Shown piece by piece: positions 46,692 through 56,604 of a stretch of DNA of 64,000 nt; the first letter of the stretch is position 1, and every line of letters starts with the position of its first letter. The stretch is from NCBI RefSeq assembly GCF_030296575.1, contig NZ_AP027729.1, positions 992,001-1,056,000 of the forward strand. Direction: 5' to 3'. The DNA is from Paraoerskovia sediminicola. Lineage in GTDB: Bacteria; Actinomycetota; Actinomycetes; Actinomycetales; Cellulomonadaceae. The position numbers were made by a program, and so were the translations under genes. A model generated the notes under the pieces. That model did not search any database. It was not told where the DNA came from and saw nothing but the letters and a program-made list of their open reading frames with translations.

Positions 46692-48796
46692 CTAGCCCTG
46701 GGCGGCGGCCTCGAGGAAGTCGTGCAGGAGTGGGCCGGCGGTGCCCGAGCCGCTCTCGCCGTCCTCCACCATCACCGCGACCGCGAGGTCGTCCTGGATC
46801 GCGATCATCCAGGCGTGCACGCCCGAGCCCTCGCCGTGCTCGGCGGTGCCGGTCTTCGCGGCCAGGTCGCCGGGCAGGTCGGCGAGGGCCCTGCCGCTGC
46901 CGTCCGTGACGACGCCCCGCATCAGGTCATGGAGCGCCGCCGCCTCGTCGGGGGTGAGGTCGTTCGGCGGTGCGACCTGCGCCTCGCCCGCCGTGTCCGG
47001 CGCCTCAGCCGCTGCGTCCGTCGGGGTCGCCTCACTCGCGTCCTGCACCGGGTCCTGGGCAGCGCCCTGAGCAGTGTCCTGAGCAGCGGGGCGCACGAGC
47101 ACAGGCTCGACGCGGTGACCGGCCGCGACGCTCGCTGCGAGCGTGGCCATCGCGAGGGGTGAGGCGACGACCTCCCCCTGGCCGATGAGCGCGGCGGCGT
47201 GGGCCGTCCCGTCGGCGGTCTCCGGGACCGAGCCGTAGGCCGCGGGCACCCCGAGCCCGGGCGCGACGACGCCCAGGCCCAGGTCGGCGGCGGCGTCGTG
47301 CAGCGCCTCCTGCGACACGATCCCCGCCTGCGAGATCATCGCCGTGTTGCACGAGTGGGCGATCGCCTCGCTCAGCGGGATGTCCCCCAGGGACGACTCC
47401 GGGTATCCCGGCACGTTCTGGAACTCCCGGCCGTCGACCGTGATCGTCGGCGTGCAGGGCAGGATCGAGTCGGGCGTCAGGCCGCTGCGCAGCATCGCGA
47501 GCGCGGTGGCGACCTTCAGGGTCGAGCCGGGCGCGTACTGCCCGAGTGTCGCCGTCGAGTAGCCGTCGCCCCCGGTCCGCTCGCCGCGGCGAGGACGTCG
47601 CCCGTCGGGACGTCGATCGCGACGATCGCGCTCGCACCGTCGACGTCGGCCAGCACCTGCTCGGCGGCGAGCTGGTTGTCGACGTCGAGGGTCGTCGAGA
47701 GCGGCACGCCCGCGACCGGCTCGGTGCTGAAGATCTCGTCGTCGCCGTCGGTGGTCCCGTCGAGGCCCTCGCCGTGGACGACGGACACCGTGACCCCGGG
47801 AGCGCCGCGCAGCTGCTCGTCGGCGGCGGCCTGCAGTCCCGAGAGCCCGACGACGTCCCCCGCCTCGACCGACCCGTCGGAGTCCTCGATCGCCTCCGCG
47901 GTCGCCTCCCCCGCGCGGCCGAGGAGCGGCGCCGCGAAGCCCTTCGACGGTGCGAGCGGCATCGTGTCGGCGAGGACGTTCACGCCGGGGATCCGGCGCG
48001 CCCACTCCGCCGCGGCCTGCGCCTCGTCCTCCCGGAGCGTCACGAGCTCGACGAAAGCCTTGTCGCCCGCAGCGGCGACCTGGGCCGCGAAGGCGTCGGC
48101 GTCGTACCCGAAGCCGTCGGCCAGGGCGCGCGCAGAGTCCTCTTGGTCGTCGGCGTCGATGTGCGTCTTGTCGATGCCGAACCGTTCCACGGGGCGCTCC
48201 TCGACGATCGGATCCCCGTCCCGGTCCAGGATCCCGGCCCGCTCCGCCGCGACGCGGTCGAGCCGCAGGGTGTCGCCCGCCACCAGCCCCGGCACGAGGG
48301 CGTCGGCGGACCAGTCCACCTGCCAGGCCTCCGCGTCGGCCGCCGCCTCCGTACCGGCGCTCTCGGCGAGCTCGAGGGTGACCTGGGTCGAGTACTGCCA
48401 GGGGACCGCGGACGAGACGTCCCACGACCAGTCGAGCGTCGCCGTCGCCGTCGCCGGGTCGCCGTCGCCCGCCGACGGCTGGTCGAGGACGACCGCACCC
48501 ACCTCGACAGAGCGGCCGAGGTCGCCGAGCGGCCCGAGTGCTGCGGCGATGTCGGCGGCGACGTCGGACGCCTCGCTCCCCGCGAACGGGACGTCCGCGA
48601 GCGCCGCGGCCAGCGCGGCGCCGTCCACCGCAGAGTCGTCGGGTGCCTCCGGGGGCGCGCCGTGGAGGTCGAGCGCCGCAGCGAGCGCCTCGGCGGTCGG
48701 TGTGGGGCTCGGGTCGTCGTCGGTGCAGCCCGCGAGCCCGGCGACGAGGACCGCCGCGCCGGTGACGGCCAGCGCGACGGGACGCCGACCGGTCAC
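46692..48796 (-). CDS. Penicillin-binding lipoprotein, MecA-like (NTF2-like plus transpeptidase domains), frameshifted
   Basis: A peptidoglycan transpeptidase on the outer face of the membrane. The GTG 48796 start leads to a lipobox L-A-G-C-T (Cys about 24), then an NTF2-like N-terminal domain, a PBP dimerisation part with L-S-T-T-L-D, and the transpeptidase domain: S-T-L-K (S-x-x-K), S-C-N (S-x-N) and K-T-G-T-A-E (K-T-G). The frame shifts at the CCCCC run 47569-47573. One more base gives A-A-S-G-P-G-G-D-G-Y-S and about 701 residues. The start overlaps the stop of the PatB-like gene (GTGA). A long Asp/Gln/Ala insert lies just after V-R-P-A-A-Q-D. It may be involved in beta-lactam tolerance, but no test of that is possible here. 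Confidence 0.9.
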
Positions 48797-50027
48797 CCGC
48801 GACCGCCGACGGCGCGCCCCATGCGCTCGACGGCCTCGGTGAGGACCGCGGGCGACGTCGCGAGGTTCATCCGCACGAAGCCCGCGCCGCCGGTGCCGAA
48901 GGTCGTCCCGTCGTTGAGCGCGACGCGCGCCTCGTCGTGGAAGAACCGGAACGGGTCCTCGCCGGCGCGCCCGGGGAGCGCGCGGCAGTCGAGCCAGGCG
49001 AAGTAGGTGGCTTCGGTCGGCGTGCCGGGGACCGTGGGCAGGTGGTCGGCCAGCAGGTCCACGAGGAGACGCTTGTTGCGGGCGATGCCGGCCAGGGTCG
49101 AGTCGAGCCAGTCGACGCCGTCGCGCAGCGCTGCCGAGTGGGCGATCACCGCGAGGTGGGAGACCCCGTGGTACGCCACCTCGGGGATCCGGGCGAGGTC
49201 TGCCGCGGCGTCCGGCCCGGCCACCGCGACCGCCGTCTTCAGACCCGCGAGGTTCCAGGCCTTGGAGGCCGAGAGCACGGCGACCGCGCCGGACGACCCC
49301 TCGACGGTCAGCAGCGGTGTGTAGCGGGGCCCGTCGGTCCCGAGATGGCCGGCGATCGGCGCGTGGATCTCGTCCGAGACGACGCGGACGCCGTAGCGCT
49401 GCGCCAGCGCGAGCAGCGCCTCCAGCTCGGGGCGCGTGTGCGCGACACCGGTCGGGTTGTGCGGGTTGCACAGGAGGTACGCGGCTCCCTTGCCGTGGCC
49501 GGAGCCGCGGCCGAACGTCCCGGCGCCCGTGACGTTCGCGAAGACCGTCTCCAGGACCCCGAGGTCGAGCCGTCCGTCCGCGCCGAGCGGGGCCTCGACG
49601 ACCTCACGGCCGGCGTCGGCCGGGAACGCGAAGAACGGCGGGTAGACCGGCGGGGAGACGACGACGGCCTCGCCGGGTCGGGTCAGGACCCTGAGGACCT
49701 CGGTGATCCCGACCATGACGTCGGCCAGCGGGCGGGCGTGCGCCACGTCGAACGACCAGCCCCACCGCTGCTCGGCGAACTCGGCGAGGGCCTCCTGGTA
49801 CACGGGACCGTAGTTGTACCCGGTGTCGCCGTCGCGCATGGCCCGCGCGACGGCGTCCTGCACCGCGGGTGCGATCTGGACGTCCATCTCCGCCACCCAC
49901 AGCGGGAGGACGTCGGGCGCGTAGGCGCGCCACTTCACGGAGGTCCGACGTCGTAGCTCGTCGAGCGAGTAGACGTCCAGGGGGTGCTCAGGTCGGTCGG
50001 GGCGAGCCCGGGGGTGTCGATGGCCAC
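48793..50027 (-). CDS. PatB/MalY-type aminotransferase (C-S lyase), frameshifted near its N-terminus
   Basis: A fold-type I PLP enzyme. S-A-S-K-A-W-N-L-A-G-L-K contains the PLP lysine, W-V-A-E-M-D begins the conserved N-lobe, C-N-P-H-N-P-T-G is the aspartate-aminotransferase-family block, and S-D-E-I-H-A-P holds the PLP-ring Asp. Enzymes of this type cleave cystathionine to homocysteine or other C-S bonds. At the start, GTG 50027 is out of frame by one base; adding a G/C at the run 50010-50014 gives M-A-I-D-T-P-R-A-R-P-D-R-P-E-H-P-L-D and 411 residues. A TAGCGT box 6 nt upstream supports that start. Its stop overlaps the penicillin-binding gene start. Confidence 0.92.
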
Positions 50028-50033
50028 CCGAAC

Positions 50034-50039
50034 ACGCTA
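50034..50039 (-). promoter_or_regulatory. -10 box of leaderless promoter (PatB-like gene)
   Basis: TAGCGT on the minus strand, 6 nt before GTG 50027. Confidence 0.45.
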
Positions 50040-50081
50040 CGCCGGTCCCGCGGCGCCGCGTGTCGTGCCAGGTGGCACGCG

Positions 50082-51668
50082 TCAGGCGAACCCGAGCCGG
50101 GCGAGGGGCTCGACCAGCTCCCGCTCCTCGTACGCCAGGTGGGACAGCAGGGTGTCGCTCATCAGGTCGACCGCGGCACGGAGCCTGCGGAGACCTGCCG
50201 TCCGGTCGTCCTCCCCGACCATGGCGACCAGGGCCTGGTCGACGCCCTCGAGCACGTCGTGGATCGCCCGGTGCTCCTCCTCGAGCCGGTCGACGACGGG
50301 CCCGAGTCCAGGGTCCGCGCGCCGCAGGGCCGGGAACATGCTGCGGTCCTCGATCGTGTGGTGCGTCGTGACGAGGCGGCAGTAGGACTCGCAGTACGTC
50401 CCGAGGGTCCAGCTGTTCTGCCGCATCGTCATGGTGTTGATGTGCGAGCGCGCGGCCCCGACACCGATCGCGCCGCGCTCGACCTGGGCGATCAGGTCCT
50501 CCACCTGCGTGAGCTCGGCCCGCAGGTGGTCGTGCACGTCCACGAGGTGCCGGCCGTCGGCGTTCTCGTGGTCGGTGTACTCGTGGCCTTCGGGCGCCGC
50601 CGGTGCCGTGGGGCGCGTGGACTCGTCCCAGACGCGGACGCTGCTGCGGCGGGTGCCGTCGTCGGGCGTCGGGACCACCGTGAAGGCACCGTCGCCCTGG
50701 CGTCGCAGGGTCGTCGGCCCCCGCGCGGTCTCGGCATCCTCTGACTCGTCCGCCCGGTCGCTCGCTCCGGTGAGCCGCTCCGCCTCGACCTGCTCGCGGA
50801 CTGCGGGGGCCACCTCTGCGGCGAAGCGGCGGATCGTGTCGGCGTCGTCCGAGGCGAGGACGAACGCGCTCGTGCCCTGGCCGAGCGCCAGGTCGGCGAG
50901 CTGCTCCGCCCACACCGCCGGCGGACCCTGCAGGAGACCGCGACCCGCGCCCGCCGGACCCGCCGTCATTCGCCCGGCGATGTTGTAGAGACGTCGGACG
51001 TCGGACGGCGCCCGGCCGGCCGCGAGCGCGGCCTCGTCGATGCGCTCGTTCGCCTCGGGCAGCTTGTCGGGGCCGAGGTATGCCATCGACGGCAGCCAGC
51101 CGTCGGCGACGCGGCCGATGACCCGCTGCATCCGCGGCCCGACGGCACCGATCCAGATCGCCATGTCGTGGGCGGGCGCGGGTCCGGCGTGCGCACCGTG
51201 CACGTCATAGACCTCGCCGCGCACCCGGGCCGGGCCGCCGTCGACGTCCCAGAGCGCGCGGGTGATCGCGACGGCCTCCTCGACCGAACGCACCGTCTCG
51301 CCGGGCGTGCGCCGGGGTCCGCCGTTCGCCTGGATCGCGTCCCAGAACGCCCCGCCCCCGAGTCCTAGCTCGACCCGACCTCCCGTGATGCGGTCGAGGG
51401 CGGCGTGGCTGCGGGCCAGGACGGCGGGCGGGCGCAGCGGCAGGTTGGCGACGTTCAGCGCCACCGAGACGTGCACCGTGCTGGTCGCGATCGCCGTCAG
51501 CAGGGTCCACGCGTCGAGGAACCGCGCCTGGTACGGGTGGTCCTGGACGGTCACCAGGTCGAGGCCGACCTCGTCGGCGACCTGCGCGAGACCGATCACC
51601 GCCGCCGGGTCGGACGCGTCCGGGGTGAGGAAGCTGCCGAACAGCAGGTCGTGGCCGTAGTCGGGCAT
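50082..51668 (-). CDS. Luciferase-like (LLM) F420/FMN oxidoreductase fused to a hemerythrin domain
   Basis: A 528-residue two-domain protein. Residues 1-295 are a luciferase-like TIM barrel: F-G-S-F-L-T-P, V-T-V-Q-D-H-P-Y, G-R-V-E-L-G-L-G-G-G and W-I-G-A-V-G-P-R-M are the flavin/F420-binding blocks. A 70-residue charged linker follows. Residues 375-525 are a four-helix hemerythrin-like domain with H381, H410, H437, E440, H466, H470, H510 and E514 as possible diiron ligands. GGAGG precedes ATG 51668. The pairing of a flavin/F420 oxidoreductase with an O2- or NO-sensing diiron domain suggests oxygen- or redox-linked control, but that is inference. The cofactor is not decidable from sequence alone. 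Confidence 0.88.
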   Translation of the reverse strand: MPDYGHDLLFGSFLTPDASDPAAVIGLAQVADEVGLDLVTVQDHPYQARFLDAWTLLTAIATSTVHVSVALNVANLPLRPPAVLARSHAALDRITGGRVELGLGGGAFWDAIQANGGPRRTPGETVRSVEEAVAITRALWDVDGGPARVRGEVYDVHGAHAGPAPAHDMAIWIGAVGPRMQRVIGRVADGWLPSMAYLGPDKLPEANERIDEAALAAGRAPSDVRRLYNIAGRMTAGPAGAGRGLLQGPPAVWAEQLADLALGQGTSAFVLASDDADTIRRFAAEVAPAVREQVEAERLTGASDRADESEDAETARGPTTLRRQGDGAFTVVPTPDDGTRRSSVRVWDESTRPTAPAAPEGHEYTDHENADGRHLVDVHDHLRAELTQVEDLIAQVERGAIGVGAARSHINTMTMRQNSWTLGTYCESYCRLVTTHHTIEDRSMFPALRRADPGLGPVVDRLEEEHRAIHDVLEGVDQALVAMVGEDDRTAGLRRLRAAVDLMSDTLLSHLAYEERELVEPLARLGFA

Positions 51669-51792
51669 GGAACCTCCGCGCGCACCGGTTGAAATCTCAA
51701 TGACAACGGTACGCCGGCGTCGGACCGAAGGGCGTCGCGCGGCCACCGGCCCCGGCTGCCGCGCCGGACCGGTGCCCGCCCCGGATCGGGTC

Positions 51793-51798
51793 TAGCAT
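51793..51798 (+). promoter_or_regulatory. -10 box of leaderless promoter (trkH)
   Basis: TAGCAT lies 6 nt before GTG 51805. Confidence 0.5.
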
Positions 51799-51804
51799 CG
51801 GCCC

Positions 51805-53163
51805 GTGCCGGGGAAGAGAAGGTGGCGGTTCGGGCTGCTGCGGGGGCTGCACCCCGCGCAGGTCATCGTGCTCGGCTTCTTCCTCACCCTCGCGGCCGGG
51901 ACCGCGGCGCTGATGCTGCCCATCGCCCGGGCCGGCAAGGGCAGCGCCTCGTTCATGGAGGCCCTGTTCACCGCCGCCTCGGCCGTCTGCGTGACCGGCC
52001 TGTCGATCGTCGACACCCGGACGTTCTGGACGCCGTTCGCCGACGTCGTGATCCTGGTCCTCATCCAGATCGGCGGGCTGGGCGTCATGACGTTCGCGAC
52101 CGTCCTCGGGATCGTCGTCGCCAGGCGCATCGGTCTGCGGACCCGCATCACCGCGGCCGCGGAGACCAAGACCCACGGCATCGGCGGGATCCGCGCCCTG
52201 ACGCTGCGCGTCATCAAGACGGCCATGATCATCGAGGGGATCATCGCCGTGATCCTCTGGCTCTGGTGGTGGCTGTTCCACGGCGAGCACCCGCTGCACG
52301 CCCTCTGGCTCGGGATCTTCCACGCGGTGTCCGCGTTCAACAACGCCGGGTTCTCGCTGTTCTCCGACTCCCTCGTCGGCTACGCCACGGACCCGATGAT
52401 CGTGCTGCCGATCTGCGCCGCGGTGATCATCGGCGGCATGGGTTTCCCGGTGCTGCACGAGCTGCACCGCACCTACCGCCGGCCGGTGCACTGGACGATG
52501 AACACGCGGCTGGTCCTCGTCGTCTCGGCCGCCCTCCTCGCCATCGGGACCGGGTTCTTCCTGTTCTCCGAGTGGCGCAACCCCGGCACGATCGGCGACA
52601 TGAACTTCGGCGGCAAGCTGCTGACGTCGTTCACCCAGTCGACGATGGCGCGCACGGCGGGCTTCAACAGCGTCGACACCGGCGCCATGACGTCGACGAG
52701 CTGGTTCGGGACCGACATCCTCATGTTCATCGGCGCCGGGCCGGCCGGCACCGGCGGAGGCATCAAGGTCACGACCTTCGCCGTCCTCTTCTTCATCATC
52801 TTCACCGAGGTCCGCGGCGAGGTCGCCGTGAACGTGTTCGGCCGGCGCCTGCCGCGCTCGACCCACCGCCAGGCCATCAGCGTCGCGCTCCTCGCGGTCG
52901 CCGCGGTGGTCGGCTCCACGATGCTGCTGCTGACGCTCGAGGACTTCGGGCTCGACCGCACGCTCTTCGAGGTGATCTCGGCGTTCGCCACCGTGGGTCT
53001 GTCCACGGGGATCACCCCGGACCTCCCGACGGCCGCGCAGCTCGTGCTCGTCGCCCTCATGTTCATCGGCCGCCTGGGGCCGATCACCCTCGCCACCGCG
53101 CTCGTCCTGCGAAAGCGCGGCAGACTGTACGAACTCCCGAAGGAGAGGCCGATCATTGGCTAG
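51805..53163 (+). CDS. trkH: Trk/Ktr potassium channel subunit (TrkH/KtrB)
   Basis: A 452-residue K+ channel protein with four M1-P-M2 repeats. Selectivity-filter glycines are seen in V-C-V-T-G-L-S, N-N-A-G-F-S, A-R-T-A-G-F-N-S and L-S-T-G-I-T, one per repeat. An intramembrane A-G-P-A-G-T-G-G-G-I-K loop sits in the third repeat, as in KtrB/TrkH. It imports K+ at the membrane, gated by the RCK protein TrkA encoded next. GTG 51805 has a TAGCAT box 6 nt upstream. The trkA start overlaps its end by 8 nt. Confidence 0.96.
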   Translation: MPGKRRWRFGLLRGLHPAQVIVLGFFLTLAAGTAALMLPIARAGKGSASFMEALFTAASAVCVTGLSIVDTRTFWTPFADVVILVLIQIGGLGVMTFATVLGIVVARRIGLRTRITAAAETKTHGIGGIRALTLRVIKTAMIIEGIIAVILWLWWWLFHGEHPLHALWLGIFHAVSAFNNAGFSLFSDSLVGYATDPMIVLPICAAVIIGGMGFPVLHELHRTYRRPVHWTMNTRLVLVVSAALLAIGTGFFLFSEWRNPGTIGDMNFGGKLLTSFTQSTMARTAGFNSVDTGAMTSTSWFGTDILMFIGAGPAGTGGGIKVTTFAVLFFIIFTEVRGEVAVNVFGRRLPRSTHRQAISVALLAVAAVVGSTMLLLTLEDFGLDRTLFEVISAFATVGLSTGITPDLPTAAQLVLVALMFIGRLGPITLATALVLRKRGRLYELPKERPIIG

Positions 53164-53863
53164 GTCGTCGAAGTCCGGCTGGTTCGGCCAGCACCCTGCA
53201 GAGCGGCTCGCGGACGCCGACTCCGTCGTCGTGCTCGGCCTCGGGCGGTTCGGGCGCTCGCTCGCCCGCGAGCTCGTGAAGTCGGGGACCGAGGTCCTCG
53301 GCATCGACGCGGACGAGGACGTGGTGCAGTCCCTCAACGGTGTGCTGACCCACGTCGTACGGGCCGACACCACGAAGGACGAGGTGCTGCGACAGCTCGC
53401 CGTCCCCGAGTACGACCGCGCCGTCGTCGGCATCGGCTCGAACCTCGAGGCGAGCATCCTCACGACGTCGCTGCTGCTCAAGTACGACAACATCGAGATC
53501 TGGGCCAAGGCGATCGGCAACCCGCACGCGGAGATCCTGCGCCAGCTCGGGGTTCCGCACGTGATCCGCCCGGAGCACGACATGGGCAAGCGCGTCGCGC
53601 ACCTGGTGCGCAGCACGATCCAGGACTACATCGAGGTCGAGTCCGGGTTCGTGATGATCCGCCGGACGGCGCCCGCCGAGTACCTCGGGGTACCCCTCGG
53701 CACGTCCGACCTGCGACCGAAGTACGACGTCACGATCGTCGCGGTCCGCACGGCCGCGGGGAACTGGTCGTACGCGAGCAACACGACCGTGCTCGCGCCG
53801 GACGACACGATCATCGTCGCGGGACAGGTGGCGAAGGCCGAGGCCTTCGCGCGGCTGCGCTGA
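53156..53863 (+). CDS. trkA: Trk potassium uptake regulator, RCK domain (TrkA/KtrA)
   Basis: A 235-residue cytosolic gating ring subunit. Rossmann dinucleotide motif V-V-V-L-G-L-G-R-F-G-R-S-L (RCK-N). A C-terminal RCK-C domain follows about residue 150, with Y-L-G-V-P-L-G-T-S-D-L-R. It binds NAD(H)/ATP in the family and opens TrkH. Start TTG 53156 overlaps the trkH stop by 8 nt and has A-A-G-G-A-G upstream. It is convergent with the conserved unknown gene (5-bp gap). Confidence 0.96.
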   Translation: MARSSKSGWFGQHPAERLADADSVVVLGLGRFGRSLARELVKSGTEVLGIDADEDVVQSLNGVLTHVVRADTTKDEVLRQLAVPEYDRAVVGIGSNLEASILTTSLLLKYDNIEIWAKAIGNPHAEILRQLGVPHVIRPEHDMGKRVAHLVRSTIQDYIEVESGFVMIRRTAPAEYLGVPLGTSDLRPKYDVTIVAVRTAAGNWSYASNTTVLAPDDTIIVAGQVAKAEAFARLR

Positions 53864-53868
53864 GCGCT

Positions 53869-54578
53869 CTAGACGTCGACCCCCGCGGGCCGGACGACGT
53901 CACGCCAGTCCTCGGGGGCGAGGTCGGGTACGACGACCCCGGTCTCGCCGGACCACTCGCGGCACAGGCCGATCACGTCGTCGAGCAGGTCGTAGAGGAC
54001 CGCGTCGGTGTCGAAGACGACGGCCTCGGCGAGCGACTGGACGGAGACCGCGACGATGCTCGGGGCCGCGTCGCGGACGAACCGCGACGGACGCACCTTG
54101 CCGCCGATGCAGAACTCCTCGGCCCACGCGGCGGAGACCGGTGCCGCGGCGAGCGCCTGGGCGGAGGCCTCCTCGCGCGTCCCGGCCGGGCGGTCGTCGA
54201 GCACGTCGAGCATGCGCTCGCACCCGAGGATCGCGACGGCCAGGGTCTGCTGGCGGTCCGCCGGCGCGACCGGCAGCGACCGCTGAGCGGCCCGCAGCGC
54301 GATCCGCACGGCCCATCGCGGGTCCTTGCTCGTCAGCCCGATCACCGAGGGGACGAGCGGCGCGAGCCGTGGCCGGCTGGCGTTCGAGGTGAGGTCGTTG
54401 ACCGCGCGCGCCGTCATGGCGAGCAGCGGGTGGGTGCACGCGGGGTGGTCTGACCACTTCTCCCCGCGAGGTAGGACGCCAGCTCCATGAAGCAGGCGCC
54501 ACGCTTCGGGTTGCGGTGCTTGCCGCGCCCCAGCATGGGAAGCATGTCGAACGAGCCGATCGCAGTCACGCCGGTCAC
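53869..54578 (-). CDS. Conserved hypothetical protein, one frameshift
   Basis: Adding one base at the CCCC run 54462-54465 gives a 236-residue protein starting near GTG 54578 (or GTG 54569): T-A-I-G-S-F-D-M-L-P-M-L-G-R-G-K-H-R-N-P then Y-L-A-G-E-K-W-S-D-H-P-A-C-T-H-P-L-L-A-M-T. It has no signal peptide, and the rest is predicted helical, with two Cys (E-E-F-C-I-G-G and G-L-C-R-E-W) and a C-terminal D-V-V-R-P-A-G-V-D-V. I recognise it as a typical actinobacterial conserved protein of unknown role, but I cannot name a family. Lies between convergent trkA and divergent fadD-like gene. Confidence 0.65.
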
Positions 54579-54673
54579 CCCCGGGCGGAGTAGTAGGACC
54601 TCCAGTCTGCGACCGTCGGCGCGAGCCTGCAACGGGTGGTGACCTTGTGAAGGACCTCTCGAACGCGCAGAAC

Positions 54674-54702
54674 CTACGCCACCGTAAGTTACGGTTGCGT
54701 AG
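54674..54702 (+). promoter_or_regulatory. Operator palindrome overlapping the acyl-CoA ligase start
   Basis: A 29-nt palindrome with one mismatched pair: perfect core ACCGTAA-G-TTACGGT (54681-54695), outer arms CTACG-CGTAG. A TACGGT -10 box (54690-54695) lies inside it and its last base is the G of the GTG start. This is the arrangement of a TetR-type repressor site over a leaderless promoter. Confidence 0.65.
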
Positions 54703-56510
54703 TGAATCCTGAGACCGCGACGCCGACCCACCGTTCGCGACCGTGGCTCGCCCACTACGCCCCGGGCGTGCCCGCCACCGTGACCGTCCCCGACGAGGAC
54801 CTCACGAGCGCCCTGGTCCGGGCCGCCGAGCGCTGGCCCGACCGGGTCGCGGTCGACTTCTTCGGCGCCACCACGACGTTCGCGGAGCTCGCCGACGAGA
54901 CCGCGCGAGCCGCCCGCGTCCTGGCGGACCTCGGGGTCCGCGCCGGGGACCGGGTCGCACTCGTCATGCCCAACTGCGCCGCCCACGTCGCCGCCTTCTA
55001 CGGGATCCTGCGGCTCGGCGCGATCGCCGTCGAGCACAACCCGACCTACCCCGTCGACCAGATGCGCCACCAGCTCACGGACTCCGGGGCCACCGTCGCC
55101 CTGGTCTGGGACGGCGCGGTGGCGACGGTCGTCGAGGCCTGCGACGGCACCGCCGTCCGACACCTCGTCGCGGTCGACATGACCCGCGACCTGCCGACCA
55201 CGAAGCGTCTCGCGCTGCGCCTGCCCGTCAGCGCCGCGCGCGAGACCCGCACAGCCATGACCGGGCCCGTGCCCGCCGGCACACGCCGCTGGCACCGCCT
55301 CGTCGCCGCGGCCGAGCCCCTGCCGCTCGACGCCCTCGACGAGCGCCCGCGCCCGTCGTCGGACGACGTCGCCCTCCTGCAGTACACCGGCGGCACCACG
55401 GGCGTCCCGAAGGCAGCTGTGCTCACCCACCGCAACCTGGTCGCGAACGTCGTCCAGGGCCACGCGTGGGCGCAGTTCCGACCCGGCGAGGAGGTCGTCC
55501 ACGGGGTCCTGCCGTTCTTCCACGCGTTCGGCCTGACCCTGTGCATGACCCTCCCGGTCGCGATCGGGGCGACCCTCGTGCCGTTCCCGAAGTTCGACCC
55601 GGACGCCGTCGTCGCGTCGTCGCGCCGGCGCCCCGCCACCTTCATGGCGGGCGTGGCTCCCATGTTCGACCGCCTCGTCGACGCCGCCGAGCGCTCGGGG
55701 CACCTCGACGCGCTCACGTCGATCCGGCTCGCCTTCGCGGGCGCCATGCCGATCTCGGCCGCCACGGCGGCGCGCTGGGAGGCCGCCACCGGCGGGCTGC
55801 TCATCGAGGGATACGGCATGACGGAGACGTCCCCGGTCGCCGTGGGCAACCCGTGCACCGCCGAGCGCACGCCGGGGACCCTGGGACTGCCGTTCCCGAG
55901 CACGGACGCGCGCGTCGTCGTCCAGGGATCGCCCGACGAGCCCTCGGGTCCGGTCGACGCGGAGCCCGGCGCCGACGACGGGCCCGAGGCGGGCCTCGTG
56001 CGCGGCGAGCTGCTGCTGCGCGGCCCCCAGGTCTTCTCCGGCTACTGGCAGCGCCCCGACGAGTCCGCCGGCGTGCTCCTCGACGGCGGGTGGATCCGCA
56101 CGGGTGACGTCGTCACCCAGACCCCCGAGGGCGTCCTGACGCTCGTCGACCGGGTCAAGGAGATGATCATCACCGGCGGCTTCAAAGTCTTCCCGTCGCA
56201 GGTGGAGGACGTCCTGCGCGGCATGCCGGGCATCGACGACGTCGCGGTCGTCGGTATGCCGGACGCCGGGGGCGCGGGGTCCGGCGACGGTTCCGGCAGC
56301 GGCGGGGCGGGCGGCACGGAGCACGTCGTCGCCGCCATCGTCATCTCCGGCGTCGCCCCGACCCTCGAGGCCGTGCGCGCCTGGGGCGAGAAGCACCTCG
56401 CCCGGTACGCGCTCCCGCGCAAGATCGTCGTCGTGCGCGAGCTGCCGCGCTCGCAGATCGGCAAGGTGCTGCGCCGGGTCGTCCGCGAGGACCTGCTGCG
56501 GCGGCCGTGA
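54702..56510 (+). CDS. fadD: Long-chain-fatty-acid-CoA ligase (AMP-binding)
   Basis: A 602-residue adenylate-forming enzyme of the ANL family. P-loop Y-T-G-G-T-T-G-V-P-K (about 227), G-Y-G-M-T-E-T-S-P (A5 motif) and G-D-V-V with D-R-V-K-E-M-I-I-T-G-G-F-K (A8) and G-K-V-L-R-R (A10 Lys). A Gly/Ser/Gly insert follows V-V-G-M-P-D-A-G-G-A. It activates long-chain fatty acids in beta-oxidation or lipid synthesis. The start GTG 54702 follows a TACGGT box; a palindromic operator lies over that promoter. Confidence 0.93.
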   Translation: MNPETATPTHRSRPWLAHYAPGVPATVTVPDEDLTSALVRAAERWPDRVAVDFFGATTTFAELADETARAARVLADLGVRAGDRVALVMPNCAAHVAAFYGILRLGAIAVEHNPTYPVDQMRHQLTDSGATVALVWDGAVATVVEACDGTAVRHLVAVDMTRDLPTTKRLALRLPVSAARETRTAMTGPVPAGTRRWHRLVAAAEPLPLDALDERPRPSSDDVALLQYTGGTTGVPKAAVLTHRNLVANVVQGHAWAQFRPGEEVVHGVLPFFHAFGLTLCMTLPVAIGATLVPFPKFDPDAVVASSRRRPATFMAGVAPMFDRLVDAAERSGHLDALTSIRLAFAGAMPISAATAARWEAATGGLLIEGYGMTETSPVAVGNPCTAERTPGTLGLPFPSTDARVVVQGSPDEPSGPVDAEPGADDGPEAGLVRGELLLRGPQVFSGYWQRPDESAGVLLDGGWIRTGDVVTQTPEGVLTLVDRVKEMIITGGFKVFPSQVEDVLRGMPGIDDVAVVGMPDAGGAGSGDGSGSGGAGGTEHVVAAIVISGVAPTLEAVRAWGEKHLARYALPRKIVVVRELPRSQIGKVLRRVVREDLLRRP

Positions 56511-56592
56511 CACAGCTCTGACGGAGCGCCGGAACTGCTCCGGACCTGCTCTGACGCAGCACCGACACCCGACGGCGCGCACGGTTCTCGAC

Positions 56593-56598
56593 CATACT
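56593..56598 (+). promoter_or_regulatory. -10 box of leaderless promoter (GAF/SpoIIE gene)
   Basis: CATACT lies 6 nt before ATG 56605. Confidence 0.45.
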
Positions 56599-56604
56599 GA
56601 CGCC

